DNA from: Mesonia sp008017825
GTDB taxonomy: Bacteria; Bacteroidota; Bacteroidia; Flavobacteriales; Flavobacteriaceae
NCBI RefSeq assembly: GCF_008017825.1
Contig: NZ_VRLS01000086.1
Coordinates: 310,001-374,000, forward strand
Length of the DNA stretch: 64,000 nt
Direction: 5' to 3'
In this document: piece after piece, positions 43,327-51,280 of the stretch
Layout of the letters: every line of letters starts with the position of its first letter
Numbering within the stretch: position 1 is the stretch's first letter
Made by a program: the position numbers and the translations under genes
Notes under the pieces: generated by a model
Seen by the model: only the letters and a program-made list of their open reading frames with translations
Told to the model about the DNA's origin: nothing
Database searches by the model: none

Positions 43327-44088
43327 ATGAAAATACTTGTTTCACCCGCCAAATCACTAGATCTCGAAAATGATCTGCCTACAAAAAAAAATACTATTCC
43401 TCATTTTCTAGATGAGGCTATACAAGTTAATAAAAAACTTGCTAGACTTACTAAAAAGGAAATTTCTGATTTAATGAGTATAAGTGAGAAGTTAACCGAT
43501 TTGAATTATCAGCGTTATCAAGATTTTGAAGAAACTAAAGAGCCTCAAAATTCTAGACCTGCAATTTATATGTTCGATGGTGATGTTTATACGGGAATAG
43601 ACGCTTATACCATTCCCAATAATAAAATTGATAAACTTCAGAGTAAGTTACGAATACTTTCGGGGCTTTACGGAATTTTAAAACCTTTAGATCTTATTCA
43701 ACCGTACCGTTTAGAAATGGGTACTAAATTGCCTATCCAACGTCACAAAAATTTATACGAATTTTGGGGAGATAAAGTAACTAAAGCTTTAAATGAAGAA
43801 ATGTCTTCTGATGAATTATTAATTAATCTTGCAAGCAATGAGTACTTTAAAGTGATTCAGAAAAAGGAAATCAAAGCTAATCTTGTAAGCCCAGTTTTTA
43901 AAGATTTTAAAAACGGTAAGTTGAAGATCATCAGTTTTTTTGCTAAGAAAGCACGAGGAAGTATGGTTAGATTTATTCTGGATCATAACGCTCAATCTTT
44001 AAAAGACTTAAAGAAATTTGATTATGGTGGTTATCAATACAGTGAAGCCGAAACAAAAAATGAATCAGAACCGGTTTTTATAAGGTAG
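43327..44088 (+). CDS. yaaA: YaaA family peroxide stress protein
   Basis: A 253-residue protein of the YaaA/UPF0246 family (KILVSPAKSLDLEND, AIYMFDGDVYTGIDA, LRILSGLYGILKPLDLIQPYRLEMGTKL, INLASNEYFKVI, FFAKKARGSMVRFI). In E. coli YaaA limits iron-driven damage during peroxide stress and binds DNA. I start it at MKILVSPAKS (43327); an earlier in-frame GTG at 43261 adds 22 residues not found in the family and lies close to the hairpin element. Confidence 0.93.
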   Translation: MKILVSPAKSLDLENDLPTKKNTIPHFLDEAIQVNKKLARLTKKEISDLMSISEKLTDLNYQRYQDFEETKEPQNSRPAIYMFDGDVYTGIDAYTIPNNKIDKLQSKLRILSGLYGILKPLDLIQPYRLEMGTKLPIQRHKNLYEFWGDKVTKALNEEMSSDELLINLASNEYFKVIQKKEIKANLVSPVFKDFKNGKLKIISFFAKKARGSMVRFILDHNAQSLKDLKKFDYGGYQYSEAETKNESEPVFIR

Positions 44089-44171
44089 TAAAAGGTAGAA
44101 GTTTTTAGTAAATTTAAAATTTTCTAAATATAAAATAATGCTCAGCATATCTATAATTAAGTTGTGTAATT

Positions 44172-44768
44172 TTAATTATCAATCAACTCTACTTGAAATT
44201 CAATAATTCCTGCATTAATAATAGCTTTTTTTAAGACAGCATTTTCATAAATATAGGTGTTGATTCTGTTTTTTTCACCTTTCTTTTCATAGATATGTTC
44301 CTCTATTTTTTTGAGACTATGAAACGTTCCATTTTCTTCTGAGTAAACATTTTGAATATCTATAGGTTCTTCAAGCATAAGCATTGCAGCGGTGTAATTT
44401 ATGTTTTCTGATATAAGGTAACTTAATTTTTCATCCTCATAGTAACGATATTTATTTTTTTCTAAAATCGTTTTTGAGTTTTTTCTAGACTTACCATTTA
44501 ATTCTATCTGTACATTAGATTTATTTAATAGGCCATTTTCAAAGATTACATCATATTTATATTCTAAATTAATTTTAGTGATAACCCGAGTATCTATTTC
44601 TGTTTTATTTTGATAAAAAATTATAGAATCACTTATTTGTTTTGTAGCAAGTAAAGTTCCTACCTCTTTATCTTTGTAAATTACTCTGTATTTTAAGTTT
44701 GTAATTTGTGCAAAACTACAAGTGAGTTTAAATAAAATAAGTAAAAAAATAAATGTTATTTTGTACAT
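44172..44768 (-). CDS. DUF6134-like secreted protein
   Basis: A 198-residue protein with a signal peptide (MYKITFIFLLILFKLTCSFAQ, cleaved after SFAQ) and a beta-rich body with LKYRVIYKDKEVGTLLATKQ, EYKYDVIFENGLLNKSNVQI and AAMLMLEEPIDIQNVYSEENG. This pattern matches what I know of DUF6134 proteins of Bacteroidota (DUF3108-like fold). No function is known. It is divergent from the truncated globin gene with 34 bases between the starts. Confidence 0.72.
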   Translation of the reverse strand: MYKITFIFLLILFKLTCSFAQITNLKYRVIYKDKEVGTLLATKQISDSIIFYQNKTEIDTRVITKINLEYKYDVIFENGLLNKSNVQIELNGKSRKNSKTILEKNKYRYYEDEKLSYLISENINYTAAMLMLEEPIDIQNVYSEENGTFHSLKKIEEHIYEKKGEKNRINTYIYENAVLKKAIINAGIIEFQVELIDN

Positions 44769-44802
44769 ACAAATACTAAGTTAGTTAGAAATCTAAAAAT
44801 AG

Positions 44803-45192
44803 ATGAATAATTTAAAATTAATAGACGAGAGAAAAGATATTAAGTTACTCGTAACTAAATTTTATGAAAAGGTTAGGTTGAATGAGGATATAGGATATTT
44901 TTTCAATGAAACAATCCAGGATTGGGAAGAGCATCTGGAAAAGTTGACAGATTTTTGGGAAAGTAATTTATTTAGGGTCAACAAATTTTCAGGAAGACCT
45001 GGATACGCGCATATTAAAGTAGATAAAAAATTTAATGAAAGTATAGAAGCTAAGCACTTTGGAGTTTGGTTAAATCTTTGGTTTGAAACGATTGATGAAT
45101 ATTTTGAAGGAGAATTAGCCGAGAAAGCTAAATATTTCGCTAGAAACCTAGGAAGTAACTTTCATTTAAAAATTTTTGCAGCTAGAAGTTAA
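44803..45192 (+). CDS. Group III truncated hemoglobin
   Basis: A 129-residue 2-over-2 globin. It has KLLVTKFYEKVRLNEDIGYFF near the start, WEEHLEKLTDFWESNLF (B/CD/E region), GRPGYAHIKV, and EAKHFGVWLNLWFETI with the probable proximal His (residue about 88). The closing NLGSNFH is usual for group III. These globins bind O2 or NO and are linked to microaerobic or nitrosative stress in other bacteria. Its last 4 bases overlap the end of the convergent XRE gene. Confidence 0.9.
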   Translation: MNNLKLIDERKDIKLLVTKFYEKVRLNEDIGYFFNETIQDWEEHLEKLTDFWESNLFRVNKFSGRPGYAHIKVDKKFNESIEAKHFGVWLNLWFETIDEYFEGELAEKAKYFARNLGSNFHLKIFAARS

Positions 45193-45395
45193 TTCCAATC
45201 TCTTTTCTCTAATTGAAACAGCTCGTCTACTTTTATATCTAAAACTAAAGCTAGTTTTAAAGCCAAAACTGCAGATGGGGAGTATTTCTCTAATTCAATG
45301 GCATTAACCGTTTGTCTTGTTACATTCACTTTTTCTGCTAAACCTGCTTGAGTTAAGCCTTTTATAGCACGCTGAATTTTAATTGAATTTTTCAT
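45189..45395 (-). CDS. XRE family transcriptional regulator (short)
   Basis: A 68-residue protein that is almost only a helix-turn-helix: SIKIQRAIKGLTQAGLAEKV (helices 1-2) and NVTRQTVNAIELEKYSPSAVLALKLALVL (recognition helix and following), ending VDELFQLEKRDW. It belongs to the small Xre-type regulators found with membrane partners. Its ATG overlaps the stop of the upstream membrane gene by 4 bases (translational coupling). Two tandem palindromes 27 bases before that operon's first gene are the likely operator, suggesting autoregulation. Confidence 0.9.
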   Translation of the reverse strand: MKNSIKIQRAIKGLTQAGLAEKVNVTRQTVNAIELEKYSPSAVLALKLALVLDIKVDELFQLEKRDWN

Positions 45396-45859
45396 GATTT
45401 TCTCTTTCTAACTAATATTAGTTCTTTTTGAAAGAAAAGAATAAATAATAGTAGTGTACTCAGCATATTTAGAAGTAAGACTGTAAAAAATGATAAGTTG
45501 TAAATAAAAATTATAGCTAAGATAAGTATAGCATAATTGCAGTATACTGCTTTAACTAATGATCGTAACCTTAAGTTAGAGATATATTCATCTTCAATTT
45601 TCTCTTCTGAAAAAGCAAATACAATTCCGAAAACAATTATTAATAAACATAGTAAGTCGTACCATACGTTAGATTCTATCCATTCAAAATAAATAGAATC
45701 TTGTAAAATTTCTTGAGAAATAATTGCAAATACAGGTACCTTAAAACTATTCGGTGTCCAATCTATCATCATAGAGATAATCAATGTTAGAAGGGAAGTT
45801 ATGAAAATTATAAAGCTTAATTTTTTAAATCTATATGGAATTAAATAAGTAGATTTCAT
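45392..45859 (-). CDS. Membrane protein paired with XRE regulator
   Basis: A 155-residue protein with four hydrophobic helices (about 14-30, 66-84, 106-122, 124-144) and basic ends (KSTYLIPYRFKK, LVRKRKS). I do not recognise a family beyond the common small membrane proteins encoded next to single-domain XRE regulators (DUF2178-like or similar, not certain). It is the first gene of the two-gene operon with the regulator and overlaps it by 4 bases. Its function is unknown. Confidence 0.8.
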   Translation of the reverse strand: MKSTYLIPYRFKKLSFIIFITSLLTLIISMMIDWTPNSFKVPVFAIISQEILQDSIYFEWIESNVWYDLLCLLIIVFGIVFAFSEEKIEDEYISNLRLRSLVKAVYCNYAILILAIIFIYNLSFFTVLLLNMLSTLLLFILFFQKELILVRKRKS

Positions 45860-45885
45860 ATCTTAATATATTTATAAATTAAAAT

Positions 45886-45922
45886 GTAAAATTAATTTTA
45901 CTAAAAGTAAAATTAATTTTAC
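45886..45922. promoter_or_regulatory. Tandem 16-bp perfect palindromes, probable operator of the XRE/membrane-protein operon
   Basis: GTAAAATTAATTTTAC occurs twice, at 45886-45901 and 45907-45922. Each copy is a perfect palindrome, and the centre-to-centre distance is 21 bases, two DNA turns. It lies 27 bases before the membrane-protein ATG. The regulator two genes long downstream is the natural ligand, though binding is inferred. Confidence 0.75.
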
Positions 45923-45934
45923 ATAATTTAATAT

Positions 45935-45967
45935 AAAAAAACCAAAAGTTTATCTTTTGGTTTTTTT
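45935..45967. terminator. Hairpin terminator after the PID-CTERM-like gene
   Basis: AAAAAAACCAAAAG (45935-45948) pairs with CTTTTGGTTTTTTT (45954-45967) around a 5-base loop. On the minus strand it follows the small gene at 45974 and also insulates the operator of the next operon. Confidence 0.8.
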
Positions 45968-45973
45968 ATAAGG

Positions 45974-46183
45974 TTAATTCTTCGTTAGTTGAAGTGAATA
46001 AACTCCAATACCTAATCCTACAATAATTAAATAAGGAATGTAATCATCTATTGGGGCAGCAGGATTGTCACCCGTATCATCTTCAGGCACTCCAGGAGTT
46101 CCACTTGGAAATTGAGCGAAACTTATAGAGAAACATCCTAAAAGAGCTATACAGCATATAATATTCTTGATATATTTTTTCAT
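45974..46183 (-). CDS. Small PID-CTERM-like protein, partner of the giant T9SS protein
   Basis: About 69 residues: a signal peptide (MKKYIKNIICCIALLGCFSISFAQ), a short Pro/Asp/Gly-rich spacer, then AAPIDDYIPYLIIVGLGIGVYSLQLTKN, a PID motif followed by one hydrophobic helix and a short tail. This matches the PID-CTERM type of C-terminal sorting signal known from small Flavobacteriia proteins. I prefer ATG 46183; ATG 46192 is three codons earlier. It follows the 1162-residue T9SS gene with about 12 bases between and is followed by a terminator, so the two form an operon. Confidence 0.78.
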   Translation of the reverse strand: MKKYIKNIICCIALLGCFSISFAQFPSGTPGVPEDDTGDNPAAPIDDYIPYLIIVGLGIGVYSLQLTKN

Positions 46184-46195
46184 AGAAATCAATTT

Positions 46196-49100
46196 TTAGG
46201 GGTTTACAATTTTTTTAGTGAATGTGGTACTTTCTGTGGTTACTTTTACCAAATAGACACCTGCAGCCAATTGGCTCATGTTGATGCTTGTGTTTCCAGT
46301 AATTGCGGTACGCGATTTCATCATCATCAACTGTCCGACATTATTAAATACAGAAACTTTCATTTCTCCTGTGTAGTTGGGGTTGGAGATGTTTAGTATA
46401 CCATTATTTAATGGATTAGGGTATAAGCTAAATCCATTAGTTTTAACCGTATTGCTAGCTAAGCTGCTATCTTCAAAAGTTATTTTAAATCTATCAGTTT
46501 CTACACTTGCTGCAATTTGTTCATCAACACTAAAATTAATTATATTCTCTCCTGTAACTAAAGCTGTAGAGGTTTGTAAGTAATTATCTACAAGATAAGC
46601 CTGCAGGTTAGGAATCTCCTCCCAATTGATTAAGAATTGATAATCTTGGTGTCTATACGAGCCTACATATAATGGTATTTCTTCTAAATCTACAGGAATA
46701 TCTCTTTGCTCTATGCTTAGGAAATGACTCCCATTCACTAGCGCTAAGTTTTCATCTGAATTTCCTAATTTCTTAGCATCATAATCGTTGACTGCGTTAT
46801 CATTATTATCGCTAAAGTCAATTACTGCAGCATCTAACGTGTTGGCTCCGCTTTTTAAGTGAATATTTAAAGCATAGGATGCTCCAGACGGTCTAAATAC
46901 CCCTAAATTATCTTCTTCTATATTTTTATCGTTTTCTTCAAAACTTAGATTTGGAGAACCAGTCATTGAAGAACTATTAGCTACAAAGATAGCCTGCCCT
47001 GCTTGTAGAAAGCGGTTAGTATTACTATCAGAATTGCTCTTGGTGTTATTGGTAACATTTACCACCACATAAGCTCCTTTAGTGGATAAATTAGGATCCC
47101 ATACCCAGATAAAATTAGGATTTATTTCGCTGGTTCCTGTATTTGTTAATACTTCGTTCATATCTACTGGAGCCTGATAAGGATTTCCAAAAAAGCTGAA
47201 CTCTTCATCTCCATCTGCTAAGGTTGCAGAGGTTAGGTCGCTATCGCATAATTTTAAAGTTCCCTTAGTTCTTATGGTTGTACTAATAGGGTCAGGAGCA
47301 TTGGTGCTCATATCTAAGGTACGATCTCCTCTAATATTAATATAATAAGGATCACCTACGTTTAAATTGGTAGCATTCGTATTGGCTAGGGCGCTCCAAG
47401 TTTGAGCTTGATTGTTATAGGTATAAGCACTAGGGTTGTTTGTAGCATTATAATCAAAACCATTAGCGTTACTACCTCCTGTAATGTGAGTACCAAACCC
47501 TACTATATTTCCTAAAGAATTAGATCCTGTGTTATAAGTAGCATCTATATCTCCTTCTTGCCAGTTGGAGTTTATCGTTCCTGCATTTACAGCAGAAGTA
47601 AGCATGCGATAAGCTCTCACTTCTTTAGTGCTTCCTTCGGTAGAACCTGCAGGAATGTAGCGTTCTACAGTAACTCCCGCATTATTACCGTAAGTAATTC
47701 TTGAAGAAGTACACACTCCGCCAACTTCACCAAAAATAGCAGTACCATTGCCATCACTATTAAAAATGATTTCAGCATCATCTTGTAAAGCTAAAATACC
47801 TTCGGTGCCCAAGTTTAAGCTAGTCATTACTTCCACTTCATTAAGTACTTCTAGTTCAGCTCCACCAGTAGTATTGACTTGTACCTTATCGATTTGATGT
47901 CCGTTTCGGTTATCGGCGATACCATCTTTATCGACTAGTAGATCTCCATCGAGAACAATGTTATCTGCGCCTGTAAAAATAATCTCACCCTCACTAGCAT
48001 CGATACTTTCATCTGGAGCAGTGATGCTTCCGCTAAGAGTAAAAGAATTAGTGCTTTCTACTGTTAAAGTATAGGGTGAGTTAATGGTTAAATCGTATAC
48101 AGCTAGGCTGCCGTGGGTATCTGTATTGTAATCGCCATTTATGGTAGCTATTCCATTAGAGGAGTCTGTAATATCAGGTCCAATTTCATTATTCCATTCC
48201 GTACCATCCCAAATGATATTTCCTGTAAAAAACTGTTCAATATTGCCATAACTAGAAAAAATATTTCCATCTACGTTAACATTCGAGACAGCTCTAAAGT
48301 AATAATTGGTGTTCGCATTTAAACCTGTGAGGTCAAAGCTGAAATCTCCACTAGATAAATTAGAAGAGGTTACAAAAGTTCCTGTTCCTTCAGTAAAATC
48401 AGGATCTGTACTGTACTCAAAACCATAGGTGCTATTCATACAGTTATAAGGATCACTCAAACTACCATTAAGTGTGGCTGTGGTGGGGGTAACCTGTGTT
48501 GCTAAATGGGTAGTTGGTAAAGGTGGGTTTTTGGTGATAGAGTATAAGCGTAGCTCTGACGTTAAACTCAAGTTGACTAAATTCTGAACTCTTACTCTAA
48601 TTCTATTCGCAGGGGCATTAGGGGTATAGGCTATATTTGCTTTATCATTAGAGTTAAATATACCAAGTAAATCTAAGTCTATTAAGCTACTTAACTGTTG
48701 TGAATCTACTAAAGAACTGCCATTATAAGCTTCAATATAAATATTATCCAATAAATCTAAACTTACAATATCAGATGGAGAAGCTAAACTTAAATGGTAT
48801 GTATCGGTGCTGGCAGAAGGTCCTTCAAAGTAAATAGTCTGTTGCACGTCCCCAGCAACAGATAAAATAGGCAACCTTAAAGAGGAATAGGTGTTAGGGT
48901 CACTATCAATGGCATTACCTGCATTTAAGACTCCACTTGACGCATTTAAAGCGCCGATTAACCCTCCACTTCCTGAAAAAGAAGTATACTTAGCTTGTTC
49001 GCAATTATTAATGCTAGTGTTGTAATATGCTCCATACAAATCGATCTCCTTTGTGTTGCCTATGCCTAATATAGTACCAATTCGATTATGAATTCTTATT

Positions 49101-49684
49101 CTATCATAAGCTACTGAAGGGGTAATGGCTACAAAATAGTTATTATTAGCATCAGAAACTACTCTTAGATTTTCTGAAGCGAAATCGTTTGAGTTTTGTG
49201 TTTGTCCTGATAAAACTACAGTAGTGTTATTCTTAGCTTCTACAGTAATTTCTTGGTTGCCAAAAAGCACATCTCCTAGTATCGATGCCAACGTAGAGCC
49301 TAAAGAACCACCTAATAGAGCGGGAAAGAGATCGTCGGTTGAATTTAATCTGATATATGTGGTTTGATTGGCCTCAGGAGTTGCACCCGTAGGGAAAATT
49401 AATTCTTGATAGCCAGTATAGGCTCCAACTTCATTTACTATTCCAGTTGAAGCTTTAATCGTTGAAGCGGAACTTAGGTCTCCCCTTCCATCAGTACCTA
49501 CATCTATAGATAATGTAGGGTCATCTACTGTAGTAACATCAGGTGACATTGAAAGGCCAGGAGCATCTGGACTAGAGATTTGTGAGTCTGCTCTCTGATA
49601 GGTTTGTGCAATTGTAACTTGAGGAACTAACAGTCCAAAAACAATTAAGCTACCAGAAAGCACTTTGAGTAAAGTGTTTTTCAT
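46196..49684 (-). CDS. Giant secreted protein with fibronectin-III-like domain and T9SS type A sorting domain
   Basis: An 1162-residue secreted protein. It has a signal peptide (cleaved near TIAQ, residue 27), a long N-terminal Thr/Ser/Asn-rich part with two repeated segments of the kind IRIHNRIGTILGIGNTKEID and IRVRVQNLVNLSLTSELRLY, and a fibronectin-III-like domain near 393-490 (TATLNGSLSDPYNC, YGFEYSTDPDF, ANTNYYFRAVS). The second half contains ANGFDYNATNNPSAYTYNNQ and the SFFGNPYQAPVDMNEVL block. It ends with the T9SS sorting domain (LYPNPLNNGILNISNP, VSVFNNVGQLM, LAAGVYLVKVTTES). It is probably a cell-surface adhesin or matrix protein; ligand unknown. Confidence 0.88.
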   Translation of the reverse strand: MKNTLLKVLSGSLIVFGLLVPQVTIAQTYQRADSQISSPDAPGLSMSPDVTTVDDPTLSIDVGTDGRGDLSSASTIKASTGIVNEVGAYTGYQELIFPTGATPEANQTTYIRLNSTDDLFPALLGGSLGSTLASILGDVLFGNQEITVEAKNNTTVVLSGQTQNSNDFASENLRVVSDANNNYFVAITPSVAYDRIRIHNRIGTILGIGNTKEIDLYGAYYNTSINNCEQAKYTSFSGSGGLIGALNASSGVLNAGNAIDSDPNTYSSLRLPILSVAGDVQQTIYFEGPSASTDTYHLSLASPSDIVSLDLLDNIYIEAYNGSSLVDSQQLSSLIDLDLLGIFNSNDKANIAYTPNAPANRIRVRVQNLVNLSLTSELRLYSITKNPPLPTTHLATQVTPTTATLNGSLSDPYNCMNSTYGFEYSTDPDFTEGTGTFVTSSNLSSGDFSFDLTGLNANTNYYFRAVSNVNVDGNIFSSYGNIEQFFTGNIIWDGTEWNNEIGPDITDSSNGIATINGDYNTDTHGSLAVYDLTINSPYTLTVESTNSFTLSGSITAPDESIDASEGEIIFTGADNIVLDGDLLVDKDGIADNRNGHQIDKVQVNTTGGAELEVLNEVEVMTSLNLGTEGILALQDDAEIIFNSDGNGTAIFGEVGGVCTSSRITYGNNAGVTVERYIPAGSTEGSTKEVRAYRMLTSAVNAGTINSNWQEGDIDATYNTGSNSLGNIVGFGTHITGGSNANGFDYNATNNPSAYTYNNQAQTWSALANTNATNLNVGDPYYINIRGDRTLDMSTNAPDPISTTIRTKGTLKLCDSDLTSATLADGDEEFSFFGNPYQAPVDMNEVLTNTGTSEINPNFIWVWDPNLSTKGAYVVVNVTNNTKSNSDSNTNRFLQAGQAIFVANSSSMTGSPNLSFEENDKNIEEDNLGVFRPSGASYALNIHLKSGANTLDAAVIDFSDNNDNAVNDYDAKKLGNSDENLALVNGSHFLSIEQRDIPVDLEEIPLYVGSYRHQDYQFLINWEEIPNLQAYLVDNYLQTSTALVTGENIINFSVDEQIAASVETDRFKITFEDSSLASNTVKTNGFSLYPNPLNNGILNISNPNYTGEMKVSVFNNVGQLMMMKSRTAITGNTSINMSQLAAGVYLVKVTTESTTFTKKIVNP

Positions 49685-50086
49685 GACAATTTAATTTTTA
49701 ATTATTAAATAATTTGTTTTTAAGGGTGTTTTTTGCTAGTAACCTAAAGGTAAAAACATTTAATCGGATTTATATGTATTTAAATGTTAAAGTTGACGAT
49801 ATGTCAATAAAAAACTAATTAATCAATGTTTTTACGTGAATTAGTTATGTTTTAATATTAATGCTTTAATAATTTAACACAATATTTTAAATTATTTATA
49901 TATTTATTTTTATCTGTTTGTTGTTCTATATTCAACCCAAAAGCGATTCAGCATGAGTTTTCAGAGAATTGATAGTATCATTTTTTTCATTATATTTTTA
50001 CTAAATTTTTTTTTAACATCAACCGTAAATGTTTTTTTTGCAGCACATTTTATAAATATGACTAGTTTATAAAACTCTTATTTGTG
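49685..50086. other. A+T-rich intergenic region without a recognised gene
   Basis: About 400 bases upstream of the giant T9SS gene. A near-consensus -7 box (TACCTTTA on the minus strand) lies about 60-70 bases before that gene. On the plus strand a 39-codon hydrophobic frame (49953-50072) is present but has no supporting features. The rest is A+T-rich without hairpins that I can support. Confidence 0.6.
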
Positions 50087-50344
50087 GAGGGAAACGTTTT
50101 AGGAAAACTCCTCCTTTTTCAGTTAAATAAATTTTCGGTAGAGTTTGAACAACTACGCGTAAACAGGTAGTTAAAAACACTTGATGAAACTTTAGAAGAA
50201 AATATTTGGTATCCCGCCTTATTTTTAAGAGGATGATTTGTGGCAGGAAATGTAACAATTGGCGTGAGGTACGACATATTATATAAGGAAGATAAAAGTA
50301 TGTATGGTAGTGCTTTTATGCCTTTTGTTCGCGTATATTTTTAA
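50087..50344 (+). pseudogene. 3' remnant of an outer-membrane barrel gene (alpha-ketoglutarate-decarboxylase-named Flavobacteriaceae family)
   Basis: One reading frame from 50087 to TAA 50342-50344 gives LFQLNKFSVEFEQLRVNR, a TAG (50168-50170), TLDETLEENIWYPALFLRG, a TGA (50234-50236), then NVTIGVRYDILYKEDKSMYG and FMPFVRVYF at the end. No frameshift is needed. The ELEQLRVNR, NxWYPALF, NVTIGxRYDxLY and FxPFVRVYF blocks are the C-terminal half of a roughly 180-residue barrel protein I know from Flavobacteriaceae, which is misnamed alpha-ketoglutarate decarboxylase. The 5' half and signal peptide are gone, and two stops break the rest. Confidence 0.78.
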
Positions 50345-50363
50345 TCAAAACAATAAAAAAGAA

Positions 50364-51164
50364 ATGAATGCACACAAGATAGATTACCAAATTTTTGGTG
50401 AAGAAATGCAATATGTAGAAATAGAGTTAGATCCTCAAGAAGCTGTTGTAGCTGAAGCAGGTTCTTTTATGATGATGGATCAAGGTATAGAAATGGAAAC
50501 TATCTTCGGAGATGGTTCGACTAAAGACCAAGGTTTTTTAGGGAAAATGATGGGAGCAGGAAAACGTCTTCTTACGGGTGAGAGTTTGTTTATGACAGTT
50601 TTCTACAACAATATTTCAGGGAAGAAGAAAGTGAGTTTTGCTTCTCCATATCCCGGAAAAATTATTCCTATAGATTTAGACCGTTTTAATGGAAAATTTA
50701 TTTGTCAGAAGGATGCTTTTTTATGTGCAGCTAAAGGAGTTTCAGTAGGAGTAGAGTTTTCAAAACGTTTGGGTAGAGGTTTTTTTGGAGGAGAAGGTTT
50801 TATCATGCAAAAACTAGAAGGAGATGGGATGGCATTTGTCCATGCAGGAGGAACTACTGCAGTTAAAGAATTGGCTGCTGGTGAAAAACTCAAGGTAGAT
50901 ACAGGTTGTATTATCGGTTTTGATGCTACTGTAGATTATGATATTCAATTTGTAGGCGGAATTAAAAATACACTCTTCGGTGGAGAAGGGATGGTATTTG
51001 CGACCTTAACAGGACCAGGTACAGTCTATATTCAATCATTACCTTTTAGCAGGTTAGCCAGTAGAGTTTTTGCAGCTGCACCACAAGGAGGGGGAAAAGA
51101 TAAAGGAGAAGGTAGCTTATTGGGAGGTTTAGGCAATTTTTTAGATGGGGATAACCGCTTCTAG
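50364..51164 (+). CDS. AIM24 family protein (TIGR00266)
   Basis: A 266-residue soluble beta-rich protein of the AIM24/TIGR00266 family: YQIFGEEMQYVEIELDPQEAVVAEAG, SFMMMDQGIEMETIFGDGS, GAGKRLLTGESLFMTVF, and GGIKNTLFGGEGMVFATLTGPG near the end. The start at MNAHKIDYQIFG (50364) fits the family. A longer frame from 50304 overlaps the outer-membrane remnant in another frame and is not supported. The bacterial role is unknown. Confidence 0.9.
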   Translation: MNAHKIDYQIFGEEMQYVEIELDPQEAVVAEAGSFMMMDQGIEMETIFGDGSTKDQGFLGKMMGAGKRLLTGESLFMTVFYNNISGKKKVSFASPYPGKIIPIDLDRFNGKFICQKDAFLCAAKGVSVGVEFSKRLGRGFFGGEGFIMQKLEGDGMAFVHAGGTTAVKELAAGEKLKVDTGCIIGFDATVDYDIQFVGGIKNTLFGGEGMVFATLTGPGTVYIQSLPFSRLASRVFAAAPQGGGKDKGEGSLLGGLGNFLDGDNRF

Positions 51165-51280
51165 GACACACATTTTAAATTTAAAATACTAAGGTTTTCT
51201 AAAACTTGTAGCAAATTAAAATCATTATTCAGATATTTAAATCGGACTCATTTTTTTAATTTTTTATTCCATCAAAGCTT

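Noticed and set aside
46377..46583. Open frame antisense to the giant T9SS gene
   Set aside because: It lies wholly inside a gene with clear domains, and its product has no recognisable feature.
49953..50072. 39-codon hydrophobic frame starting MSFQRIDSII
   Set aside because: A+T-rich sequence gives such Phe/Ile/Leu-rich frames by chance; there is no promoter, partner or homologue known to me.
50067..50258. Minus-strand frame of 63 codons
   Set aside because: It is antisense to the outer-membrane barrel remnant, which explains the region better.
50304..50363. Upstream extension of the AIM24 gene
   Set aside because: These codons overlap the 3' end of the outer-membrane remnant in another frame; the family start is at 50364.
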